A stretch of DNA of 64,000 nt, taken from the NCBI GenBank assembly GCA_029204225.1, contig CM055105.1:11376404-11440403 (forward strand). Reading direction: 5' to 3'. Below are positions 55,201 through 64,000 of this stretch, piece after piece. Source of the stretch: Diphasiastrum complanatum (Eukaryota; Streptophyta; Lycopodiopsida; Lycopodiales; Lycopodiaceae). Position 1 is the stretch's first letter; each line of letters opens with the position of its first letter. A program made the translations under genes and the position numbers. A model generated the notes under the pieces. That model ran no database searches and had not been told where the DNA came from. It worked only from the letters and a program-made list of their open reading frames with translations.

Positions 55201-58200
55201 TCCAGGGGGATTTGAAGCTTATCATTAACCTGTAAGGATCAGAATGTAGTGTTGAACCATGTTAATTTTCTGTCTAAATCACAGAATCAGGTGTGGATTT
55301 GTAGTATCCATCTGATAGGCATGCCAATCATCCAAATAAAGGTATTCTCCAGTGTTTGGGAACAAGAGATAATATCCTATGTGGATTATAGGACAACTAG
55401 ATGATCAGTGGATCTCTAGAATATCAGATAAGGCGGTTACGGGTTTTCTGGAAGGAAAAGCTGATGGTATGGGACATCTTTTGGAAAGGAGATTCTAGGA
55501 CTGTAAAAATCTGATGATCAATGGTGTGTTTTAGTACCTAATCGCGATATGGGAAAAATAAATCTGTTTGATCAAATGTGGGGTATTTTGGGAAATTTTG
55601 AGGTTTAATCTAGATCCCAATGTGGTATCTCATTATTTACAAAATCAGAGGCCCTCAAATCTATTTATCGCTTTCTTAATTAATCCTTTACTTCTTAGTA
55701 ATTTCTCGAATATAAGACATCAGACTGGTTTATATGATTCTTTCCAGCATGAAGTTATTCTTCTGAAAGACTGTTATGTCATATAAATTACTACTTGTGT
55801 GAATAGACATGGAATTCAGATAAATTCTATGGTTTAAGTGTTTTAATTTATTAAACCTAGAATATGTCTTTTTGCATAAATGGATTTCGATGGAAGGGTA
55901 GGATCTGTCACTCGGGTTGAAAATATTTGAAGGGAAAGTCCTGTGTGTAATAGAGTGAATCCTTTTGTGGAATACACTTATTACTGACTTTTCTTGGATT
56001 TCAGTATTTTCATATATCATCTTTCCAGTTAGCTTTTATTGAAATTTATAATTTCTTTAAAAAGAGGGGTGAAGTGGTGGGATAAAATTCTATTTGGAAA
56101 TCTGTAGGTTGCATAGTTTTTGGAAGAGAACCAACTGTGGTATAGAAATGAGATTTGGTCTGAAAGTAATTTCGAATAGATTCAGAGTAAGATACCTAAT
56201 TAGAACTTTTCGAAAAAGAGGAATTCTCTAGGGATTGTGTGGACAATCTGGAACTAGAACAAGTTTGATATTTGAATCATTATCTATAAGTAGTACAGTA
56301 AAAGGTCAAAGGTTACTAATTCCATTTTGATTGGAATAGAAGTAAGTTTGATCAGAATTTAAAGTCTGAGAGTTCTGTATTGGATTAACCTAATCTTAGT
56401 TTGAGTACTAGGATCAAAGAGGGGTTGATTGAGTGGAAGAAATTATGTAATTAGAAGGTAAGTTGGATTGTTGAGAGTGAATGTTATTCGTCTCAGAGAT
56501 TTTCCCGGATATGTTATTTACTCATGAGAAATAGAAATTATGTTGTAGCTGAGTTACAAGATCTCAGTGAGATATGTGAGTAACATATGTGGGTTCTGGA
56601 GGAATCTGCCAGATAAAAATGTGTTTATGTACTGGGTCACAGTGAGATTATTCACATATGTGCACGATTAATCTTGTATGAATCTACAGTGTATTCCTAG
56701 TTACTAGAGTTATTTGGTGCACTTAACCTAGTCGGTGAACATAAACATATGATCAAGTATTGTTTTGACAGATACTTGCAGAGTTAACAAATCTTTGGAT
56801 TGAAGATTTATGGGTTAACTTTTAAATGGTTTGGATGAGGATCTAAATGTGGTGTCATACTAGTATAATTAAGATCTGCACCTAGACATTTGAGATTTCT
56901 GAATCATTGGCAATTAACTTGAGTAGTTGATTACTCCAGGATGAAGTTAATTGGTAAAACGATCAGTGTGATGTGGATTCACCGGGAACTAGTGGTTTTG
57001 ATTTATATTGCTTGTAAGACGCATGATTAGTGAATCATTTGGGTTCATCAGTTAAAATTGTGTGCATTGGATATACAGTATTCTTGGGATAGAGTATTCC
57101 TCAGCTAAGGAATGGACTCAGCGCATTAGTGATTGTATCCCAGAGAGCTCAATTGGACAACGAATCATAATGGATCCAAGAATAATAACTGAATTGATAT
57201 TCAGCAGGACTTTGGGTATCTAGATGTGATTCTGGATTGTAATGTAAAGTTTTTGTAGTTGAAGATGATTGTCATCTTGGTATGCGTTCAGTCTTTAATT
57301 ACCAGTGATTTATAGACCTTGAATCTTGCAGTTCAGTTTAAGAATCCTAGTTGAAGAATATTCCTAAATCCAGTATTTTCTTCGTGGAAAGATCTTGGAA
57401 TGATTCTTACTTTTCCTGAGTTATGTTGGACATATACTCTAGTATCCTATAAATGATTATGGTTTTGGGATTCCAGAAAATTATGATTGACAAATCATAT
57501 GAATCTAAATATTTATGATTGACGGATCATAAATAGATACTTAATTATTGTCAGAGGACTATAAGAAATTGTAATGGTTCTTAAGTGTGATGGTTAATTC
57601 TTGATCTATTATTTGAGTAAGAATTCAGATTTGTGTTTTTGAATCTCTCTAATCCCGTATTTTAATTGAGAACCTATGGATCTCACGAACATTATCTTAT
57701 TTATCTAGTGAATGCTATTCTGCTACAGTTTATGGTCTGAAGATGCTTGAGTACAATTCCTCATTTACTTGGATCTCCAGTTATCATAGGAGACAAACAA
57801 GTCTATTAAGATGAATGAATGCTATTTTCTTGCATTTGGTGCTAGAAACAGGAGCATTTAACTCAAAAGAGTATTTGGGATACTCGGAGTTGAGTTTTAA
57901 TCATTCTATATCTTAATGATTCTCCTAGAGATTCTAGTGGAATGAATTATCATATCTTAGAATTGGATTCTAAGGATAATTGTATCTGGAAGCTTTTTAT
58001 AAATTGTCTGCCAGAGTTTGTGGATAATTTCAGACTGTAATTATTATTTATTTTCTTTAACTTTAATCTTCTAAGTTAGAGAATATTTCACTCAGTGGTT
58101 CATGTAAGTATTTTACTTGAAAGTGATATTACTAGCTTGTGTTTAGTGTAACCTAGTTGAGAAATTTATTGCTTAGTGTACTTCTCAAACTTGAGTCGTA

Positions 58201-58366
58201 CTCCAGAACAGAGATTAACGGTTAGAAATTTGTTTATGTCTGAGTACTTGTTTGATATGAAAGTCAAATTAAGGATAATGATTTCCTAGGTTAATATTGA
58301 AAGCTAAAGGAACTGTTCTTGTAATTCTTTCCTGTTTGAGGAGCTTTTAAGGATAGAAGCAGTTTT
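52292..58366 (+). other. Non-coding interior of the LARD-like element
   Basis: Six kilobases with no recognisable protein. A duplicated GTCGT-AGTTCTTCTCCTCCAG block is at 53518-53573, and a related pair around CGCAATTAGGATTTTA is at 54922-54940 and 54978-54995. Stops are frequent in all frames. Any function would be as RNA (packaging, dimerisation), which the sequence alone cannot show. Confidence 0.7.
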
Positions 58367-58378
58367 AGGAGGGAAGAA

Positions 58379-58857
58379 TGTTATGGCCATATTCGGTTAA
58401 GGACCTGGAATAGTCCTAATATGGTAGACCGACCCTCCAGTACTCGAGATTATTGGACACGCCATGATTTAATTCCATGTCAAGGCCTGTTTGTGACTAA
58501 TTACCTTCAGAGGACCCAGACACTCTAATTGAGACATATGGAGTATTGCATGTCTGTGTGACAGATATAGGCAGGAGGACTGCATAAAGAGATGTGATCT
58601 ATTTATAGTTGACCTGCATGGGGGTTGCATGGTTTCATGCACAAGACTCTACTCTCTATATAATGAGGTGGGGATTCTCCCGTCGACATATTGGGTTTAG
58701 GTTACCAGTTTCTCTCTTCTCCTCTTGCTTCACATGGCATGGCTTGGGGGCTAGATCCAGTTTTGATCTAGGATTGGTTGGGTGGTTTGGCTCCATAGTC
58801 TCTCCTATTGTGTTCTCCTATCCTCATCTTAGGGGTTATCCCTTTAGGGTCCTTACA
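58379..58857 (+). repeat. 3' LTR of the non-coding element
   Basis: Same length and sequence as the 5' LTR except for about five transitions (for example GACCGACC for GACCAGCC, CATAAAG for CATGAAG, GGGTGG for GGGCGG). The close match points to recent insertion. Confidence 0.95.
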
Positions 58858-59517
58858 CTGACCATGATGAGCTGCCGTTGTGTGAAGTTCATTCCGATCT
58901 GCTCATCCAAATCCAGCTCGACAGCGGGGGCAAGGGCCACACCGGGGGCGGGGATCTGCAGCTCTGGGTGTCTCTGCCGAGTCTGTCGCAGCATCTCTGC
59001 AATGTCTGCCTCTTGCTTCCGATGTCTTTCGTTGTGCCTTCGGATATCTTCCTCGAGCTTCCTCCTGGCTTCGCCCTCGGGCTTCGGTGGTATGCGCTCT
59101 GCCATCTCGATCGACTTTCTCCTCACAACACCTTGGTCCTCGAACAGCCTCTCACAGCACCCTGGCTCTCAAACAGCCTCTCACAGCTTGTCACTGGCTC
59201 TCTCACAGCCTTTGAAAATGCCTCTCACAATGGCATTGTGAGTGCCTATTTATCCCCACAGCCTGATCGGCCATGTGCATCGCCATCATCCCTCCATGTG
59301 CCTCTGTACCTGCCCCCATGTGTTGCTCCCCCCTTGTGCTGCTCTCCCATTGGCCCCATGGTCTGCTCACCCACAGTGCCCATGTGCTGTTGCACCTGTC
59401 CCCTGCACCATGTACTGTACCCTCTTTTTTCACAGCCAAAACCCTTTTTTTTCCTTGTTTTATAACCTATTTTACTATCTAAAAGGGAATAATCAAATAT
59501 AAAAAATATTGATAAAT

Positions 59518-59618
59518 GGTACCGCCCTGGTACCGCGGATCCCAGGGCGGTACCGTACTGGCAGTACCACTGTTATGGTACCGGTTGTACCATATTACCG
59601 GTACCACAGGGCACTATG
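59518..59618 (-). repeat. Right terminal and subterminal repeats of hAT
   Basis: GGTACCGCCCTGGTACCGCG, then a near-palindrome around GGATCCCAGGGCGGTACCG, then GGTACCGGTTGTACC and CCGGTACCACAGGGCACTAT ending at 59618. It is the counterpart of the left end, rich in GGTACC. Confidence 0.75.
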
Positions 59619-59626
59619 GTATTGCC

Positions 59627-60898
59627 AGAAGTGGCAAGCGTCGACATGACTTTGCCATGTCTTGACACTAGAAAGGGTCAGAGTCAAGGGGTGCTTGAGG
59701 AATCTAGATAAGTGAGCTTAGAGAGACGCATTCCTGTTTTTGGGTAGCAAAGGTTGGGTGACAAAGCAGCCAGATCCTTCAGTGTTGAGTAGAGCAATCT
59801 ATGTACTTGTGGTGGATATAAATAAAGATTTGAGCCGTCAATTTTTGTGCTATTTTGATGTGAGTGGTATTGTCTTTTGTGGTCCTCATTCCCCTTACCC
59901 TTAGGGATTTGTTTCATTCATAGGTTTTCTCGCACTTTGCTTGTTACCTTTCACAACTTTGGACCATGGCTTCTTGCTTTCTTTGATTTTTTCTTCTAAT
60001 GTATGGATCTTAAATGTTGTATCAGCAACATATATATTCAACTTTAGCTCCTGTTTCAAAATTTAAATCCTGGCCTCCATGCGATCCATCCTCATCTTCA
60101 TACTACTCAAAATAATTTTCATGTTTTCATCTGCTTGAAGAGTTGTTCCATACATATCCGTGAGGGGCTTGGACAGAGGAAAATACATACCTAGCTTGCC
60201 ACCTCAATCAAGCAAGAAGGTTCATTGCTCTTGTTGTAGCCTGTCCTTGACTATAGCATCGTAATTGTTGGGTGAGGTAATCTCTAGCTTGATCTGGATC
60301 AGCAACAATAGCTAGCCACAACATGTTTGTGTTTCAGCTATAGAAAGAGAACTATTACGTCCACCAAGGATCAAGCCTGCAAAACACTCCAAGAAGTACA
60401 CGGTGGCCAAACCACCCAACCCAGTAGAAGTCTAGTATCAACACCTAAGCTCCACGCCCAACCCACAACTTGCAAATACAAGGAGAGAGAAAATTTGAGT
60501 CTCCAACTGAAATCCCAATGATGAGATGGGCGAGTGTCTTGCTATAGACGTAGGCTACTAGTCCCCAGCATGATGCCATGCAACTCTCCAGAAGTCCAGT
60601 CTAACTCAGGTCACAATTGATAGTCTAGCTCAGGTCACAATTGATAGTTTATCTCCATGCGTGTTAACCGTCACAGGTCATGTACTGCTCCACATGTACC
60701 AATAAGAGTTCATAGAGACGTAATGAAGACACAGATTTGAGGTGGTACATTCTCGGTCTTGTCTATGAATGATGTTTGAGATAGACCTTACGTGGTTGCT
60801 AGATAGGATGTACCTGTATTTGGATCAGAAGCAACTATGTATCCGTGGATGACAAAAGAATCAGTACGACTGGACGAGCCTAGACACATCTAATACTA
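59627..60898. other. No gene recognised; possible gypsy LTR remnant
   Basis: This right flank of the hAT was contiguous with 47575 before insertion. TATAAATAAAG at about 59816-59826 and downstream TTTG-rich sequence are LTR-like and could belong to the chromodomain-bearing gypsy element on the left. From 60100 to 60898 nothing is recognised. Confidence 0.4.
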
Positions 60899-61697
60899 CT
60901 AATTTTGGTAAGGTGCAAATGAATCAACTTGATGAGCAGGCACATTGGTATCTTCTATATAATACATCGCTGGGTCTATGTAGTCGGAATCAACTTGTGT
61001 GATAGACGATGTAGCAATATGTTGACTCTTTACAAAAGGCTGATGTGGTGGAAATGGGTGGGGAGCGATTGGCCTTGGATAAGAAGACTCTGGTTGAGAA
61101 TGTAAAAATGGTGTAGGATGGGTTGATGAAAAACTGGGCCTATTGGCCTTGGTTGGTATGGCAAACCCCTCATCTTCCTTTCGGATGGCGTCATCCATCA
61201 CCTCCTTGAGCATGTTATAAGAGTCTGCGGGTTTCAATTCTCTTCTAATGGCCTTGGGTAACCCGACTAGGAATAATTTAATGGCCTCTGTTTTTTTTTT
61301 TTTTGGTGATTTATCTTCAACACCCTCTACCTTGAGACGTTTAAAACGCTCAATGTAGGTGAGTACGGACTCTCTGCTCCTCATTTTGATGAGTCAATTG
61401 GATGCTTTGAGTGAGCTTGGAGGGTTTAAACCTTTTGGTGAGAGCTTTTTCTATGGTTTCCCATGACTTGATATTCGTGCTCTGTAGATTTAAATACCAC
61501 TCTTTCGCATTGCCTTGTAGAACCATCAGGAACAGTCTTAACTTTTCAGTGTCCGAGTTGTCTCCATAGAACTTACAAATATTGTCGAAGTCTTGAAGGA
61601 AACAAACTGGGTCTGAGTCCCCATCATACTTTGGTGCATCGATTCGCGGAATCCTCTTCTCCACTCAGGAAGGCTGTTGATTTACACTTGTTGCCAT
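60899..61697 (-). pseudogene. Retrotransposon gag (gypsy-type), broken
   Basis: On the minus strand ATG 61697 (MATSVNQQPS) meets TGA at codon 11. The same frame continues VEKRIPRIDAPKYDGDSDPV, LRLFLMVLQGNAKEWYLNLQ, WETIEKALTKRF. This is the retrotransposon gag domain (…YDG…P…F…L.G.A..W…W….F…F). A frame change near 61390 leads into SRESVLTYIERFKRLKVEGV, KLFLVGLPKAIRRELKPADS and a Pro/Ser-rich tail ending at 60899. A 17-base T run at about 61292-61308 encodes a Lys stretch. No zinc knuckle or pol follows. Confidence 0.85.
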
Positions 61698-63290
61698 CGT
61701 GATCTAGTAGATATTCTATGCACTTAGGTGATGGGTGACGGATGTTGATATCGATAGATTTGGCAAATTTATCGTGACGGATCTATGGCCTCCTACTAGG
61801 ACACTTCTAAGGCGTTCCCTACTAGAGGTGCCTAAGGCTTTCCAACCAGATTCATCATGATAGGATTGTTGGCGATGGATGATGGATATGTACAATTCTA
61901 GGTGCAAAGTGTATCTTTAAGGGCTCGGATTTTCTTGAGTGGAACCATATGATGTTGATCTTAGAGGATTTTACTAAGTTTCAAGTGCTTGATGGGGCTT
62001 CGTTGTGATCACAAGTGAACCTCTCTGGATAGAATGCGCACACATGCCTGGGAACATCGCTAAAGTCCCAAAAAACAGCCGAAAAACCACTGAAAATGTC
62101 TGAAAATGGCTAAAACACTGATGAGAAATATCTCGAATGTCTGAAAAACAGTAGGAAATCCTCTGAAGTCGAAAAAACAGCCAAAAACAACTGAAAATGT
62201 TTGAAAAATGTCGGAAAGATGTCTGAAAACGCTGGAAAACAGTAGAAGTACGTATGAAAAAGAAGAATGTCTGAAGAATGGCTATGAAGACCTCTAAATC
62301 GCACAAGGCTGAGGATGGCACTTCTTCCAAATCGTTCAAGGATCAGAAGGGCGTGCAAGAAGGGCCGTGAAGCTGATGGCTCTGAAACGAGGTGTATGCA
62401 TCAGAAGGGCGTCTGAGCCGCTACCCTGAAGCTACCATGCTGTTGGTCGCTACCATTCTGAGCCGCCACAGATCAAAACAAAATCAAAACATGCAAGGCA
62501 TCACACCATGCATCAAAAGGGCGTCTGAGCCGCTACCCTACGGTTGGCCGCTTGTCTGCTGGTGGCCGCTACTCCTCCTCAACGAGCAAATCACTTCTCA
62601 ACGAGCTGATGGCTGGAGCCTGCAGATGGGTGAAGGATAGCACGAAGATGGGCCTCCTTGATGCGCTCCTCAACAAGGAGATGGTGCACCTCCTCACGAG
62701 CAGATGGTGCGCTGAAACAAGCCCAAAACGGCTGAAAAAGAGTTGAAAACGCGGTTGGAAGGATGTCGTGGCTCAAAATGGCTGATTGCGCGCTCAAAAC
62801 GAGCTGATGGCGTGCTCCTCTGCTCTGAAAAACACCTAAAAAAATTAAAAACTCCCAAGCAGACAACAAATGGTGCTCATAACGTTGCTGGAAGGATGGC
62901 GTGGAAGGCTCAAAACTGATGATGGCATGGCTGATGGCTAGGTGCTCTCGGAAGTCAGCTGATCAGCGCCTCCTCCCAACTAAAATGCTCCCCTTTGCTC
63001 AATGTGCAGCTGCAGGCAAAACTAGTGGCTGGGTATCAAGCAAAAAACCCTGATGAGTAACAATAAAAGAAAACCTCATGAGCCCTCTTTGTTCAAAAAC
63101 CCTTTATGAGATTTCTTGAAGCACAAAAGAAGCAAGGAAGTATGCTTGAAAAAAGAAAGCAAAAAAGCAGAAGCTTTAAGCAATAGAAAGACATCAACGA
63201 GCCAAAAAAAAGCAAAGAAACAAGCAAAAAGCACCAAGCAAGAAATAGCTTGAAAAATAGCTTGAAAGTTAGGAAGAGCGAGAAAAGAGC
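61698..63290 (-). mobile_element. Leader of the minus-strand LTR element
   Basis: 1.6 kb between the primer site and gag. It contains irregular repeats of CTGAAAATGTCTGAAAA/GGAAAACAG type (about 62080-62260) and repeated GAGCTGATGGC and GGCGTCTGAGCCGCTACCCT words (62408, 62519). No protein is recognised. Confidence 0.6.
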
Positions 63291-64000
63291 GGCAACGGCG
63301 CCAATGTTGTACGTTTCGCATCCTTCGTTGGCTATGGCTCCATCTAGCATGACTATGGCGGTCTCCTAACTAGTCTACGCTATGGCTTCTCCAACTAGCT
63401 TGAGCAAGAGGATGGGAAGAGCACTATGAGCATAGGGTGAGTATTAGGTAAGATCCACTCTTCTCTCTTTTCTCTCCTTAGCAACTAACAAATGACGGCT
63501 TAACCTAAAGGATCAAACCCTAATCTAAATCTCCTCCTCTAAGGCTTACCCTACTAGAGAATGGAGGGCCTGGATTAACTTAACCTGTTGCCAGATAAAT
63601 AATGTACAATACAATCTGAAGTAACACAGTACATGAAACCACACAAGGGAGAACACTCAGAGAGGAAAGATAGGCATGTATTGCAAATGAGGTTCTTCTC
63701 GAAAATGGACTCTTCCACTCCTATATATACTTGGAGTGGTGGTCACTTACAAAAAGGCACTATGGGACAAGTAAGCCACATAGACTAACTTAACTTTGAA
63801 TCACATTGGTGCCATGGGACAAACCCCCAATACGCCTTTGTGACTAACTTTTACATAACTTGAAATTACATATCTATGTGCAGTGCCCATGACAATTTAA
63901 ACTTAGAACTGAATAACTTAAGCCATTATGGATAACGTAAAAGCCTAAACTTGATGGGCAAGTTCTACGTTTAATTCCTATCCTGCTTGTATTTTTAAAG
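63291..64000 (-). mobile_element. Primer site and partial 5' LTR of the minus-strand LTR element
   Basis: On the minus strand TGGCGCCGTTGCC (63303-63291) is the start of the primer site widely used by plant gypsy elements (tRNA-Asp type). It follows the LTR end GTACAACA at 63305. Within the LTR, AGTATATATAGGAG (about 63733-63720) is a good TATA. The LTR's outer end was not fixed and may lie beyond the window. The element is therefore truncated by the window at its 5' side and lacks pol. Confidence 0.75.

Larger units (their letters stand above)
51800..58857 (+). mobile_element. Young non-coding LTR retrotransposon (LARD-like)
   Basis: Two 479-bp LTRs (51800-52278, 58379-58857), TG..CA ended, differ at about five sites, all transitions. 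Target duplication is CTGAC (51795-51799, 58858-58862). A primer site TGGTATCAGAGC (52280-52291) and a polypurine tract AGGAGGGAAGAA (58367-58378) are in place. Yet the 6.1-kb interior is AT-rich with no frame above 124 codons, and I see no gag, protease, integrase or RT. Elements with proper cis signals and long non-coding interiors are called LARDs; they depend on a partner's proteins. Orientation follows the primer site. Confidence 0.93.
51698..59105 (-). pseudogene. hAT second gene: charged coiled-coil-like protein, split by LTR insertion
   Basis: On the minus strand ATG 59105 (MAERIPPKPEGEARRKLEED) runs 81 codons to 58863. The LTR retrotransposon then intervenes. Across its CTGAC duplication the frame resumes exactly at 51799 for 33 codons to TAG (51700-51698). 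The empty-site product is 114 residues, rich in Glu, Arg and Gln (IRRHNERHRKQEADIAEMLR; ending EGEESVEDP), likely helical. It has no domain I know. It lies inside the hAT, convergent with the transposase, so it is an accessory gene of the transposon. The insertion has certainly broken it in this copy. Confidence 0.75.
47584..59618 (+). mobile_element. hAT DNA transposon (two genes), split by an LTR retrotransposon
   Basis: Perfect 8-bp target duplications GTATTGCC (47576-47583 and 59619-59626) bracket the element. Imperfect terminal inverted repeats begin CATAGGTCCTGCGGTAC on the left and, read inward, CATAGTGCCCTGTGGTACC on the right. Eight-base duplications and the transposase domain are diagnostic of hAT. 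Total 12,035 bp; without the 7,058-bp LTR element and its 5-bp duplication it is 4,972 bp. It carries a plus-strand transposase gene and a convergent minus-strand gene for a charged protein. Confidence 0.93.

Noticed and set aside
58609-59465. Plus-strand frames of 195-210 codons crossing the 3' LTR and hAT sequence
   Set aside because: They run antisense to the second hAT gene and begin inside the LTR; the minus-strand frame is supported by exact continuity across the insertion.

Overview
This window is nuclear DNA of a land plant. It carries plant-type host genes with GT..AG introns: an ERD2-like ER/Golgi membrane protein, an ASR (ABA/water-deficit stress/ripening) protein and a mitochondrial-type rhomboid. 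It is crowded with plant transposable elements (Copia, Ty3/gypsy with a chromodomain, LINE, hAT, Helitron-like ends) and long (GA)n and (TA)n microsatellites. The very long, transposon-filled introns suggest a large-genome lineage such as a fern, lycophyte or gymnosperm. That last step is inference; no sequence here fixes the species.

Left part (1-13 kb): a poorly informative stretch, a partial minus-strand LTR retrotransposon (LTR 4343-4891), then an apparently intact six-exon ERD2-like gene on the minus strand (6901-10629). Immediately 5' of it lies an ~84-bp tandem repeat. 13.2-17.3 kb is repeat DNA: two compound TA/TG microsatellites bracket a 2-kb family of dyad-rich GCCACGTGGC-type repeats, and Helitron-like 3' ends sit at the microsatellite edges. 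17.3-21.5 kb is a decayed, 3'-truncated Copia element whose breakpoint abuts a CCCH zinc-finger-like fragment. A two-exon ASR-like gene follows at 23785-24416.

Middle part (26-46 kb): exons of a rhomboid-family gene on the plus strand (candidate exon 1 at 26323-26743, firm exons at 35687-35801 and 45893-46012). Its introns have filled with mobile elements. The first holds at least four minus-strand LINE copies whose 3' tails are (CT)n rather than poly(A). The second holds LTR fragments, a minus-strand Copia element with a plus-strand internally deleted Copia nested in its LTR, and a gypsy integrase fragment. The catalytic rhomboid exons are not seen before the window ends.

Right part (46-64 kb): a gypsy 3' remnant with a chromodomain was hit by a hAT DNA transposon (47584-59618, 8-bp duplication GTATTGCC). 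That hAT encodes a DUF659-type transposase and a second, convergent, charged 114-residue protein. The second gene is itself split by a young, complete but non-coding LTR retrotransposon (51800-58857, 479-bp LTRs about 99% identical, duplication CTGAC). The window ends with the 5' part of another, minus-strand LTR element: a broken gag, a TGGCGCCGTTGCC primer site and part of its LTR. Host genes appear independent of each other; nothing is organised as an operon.
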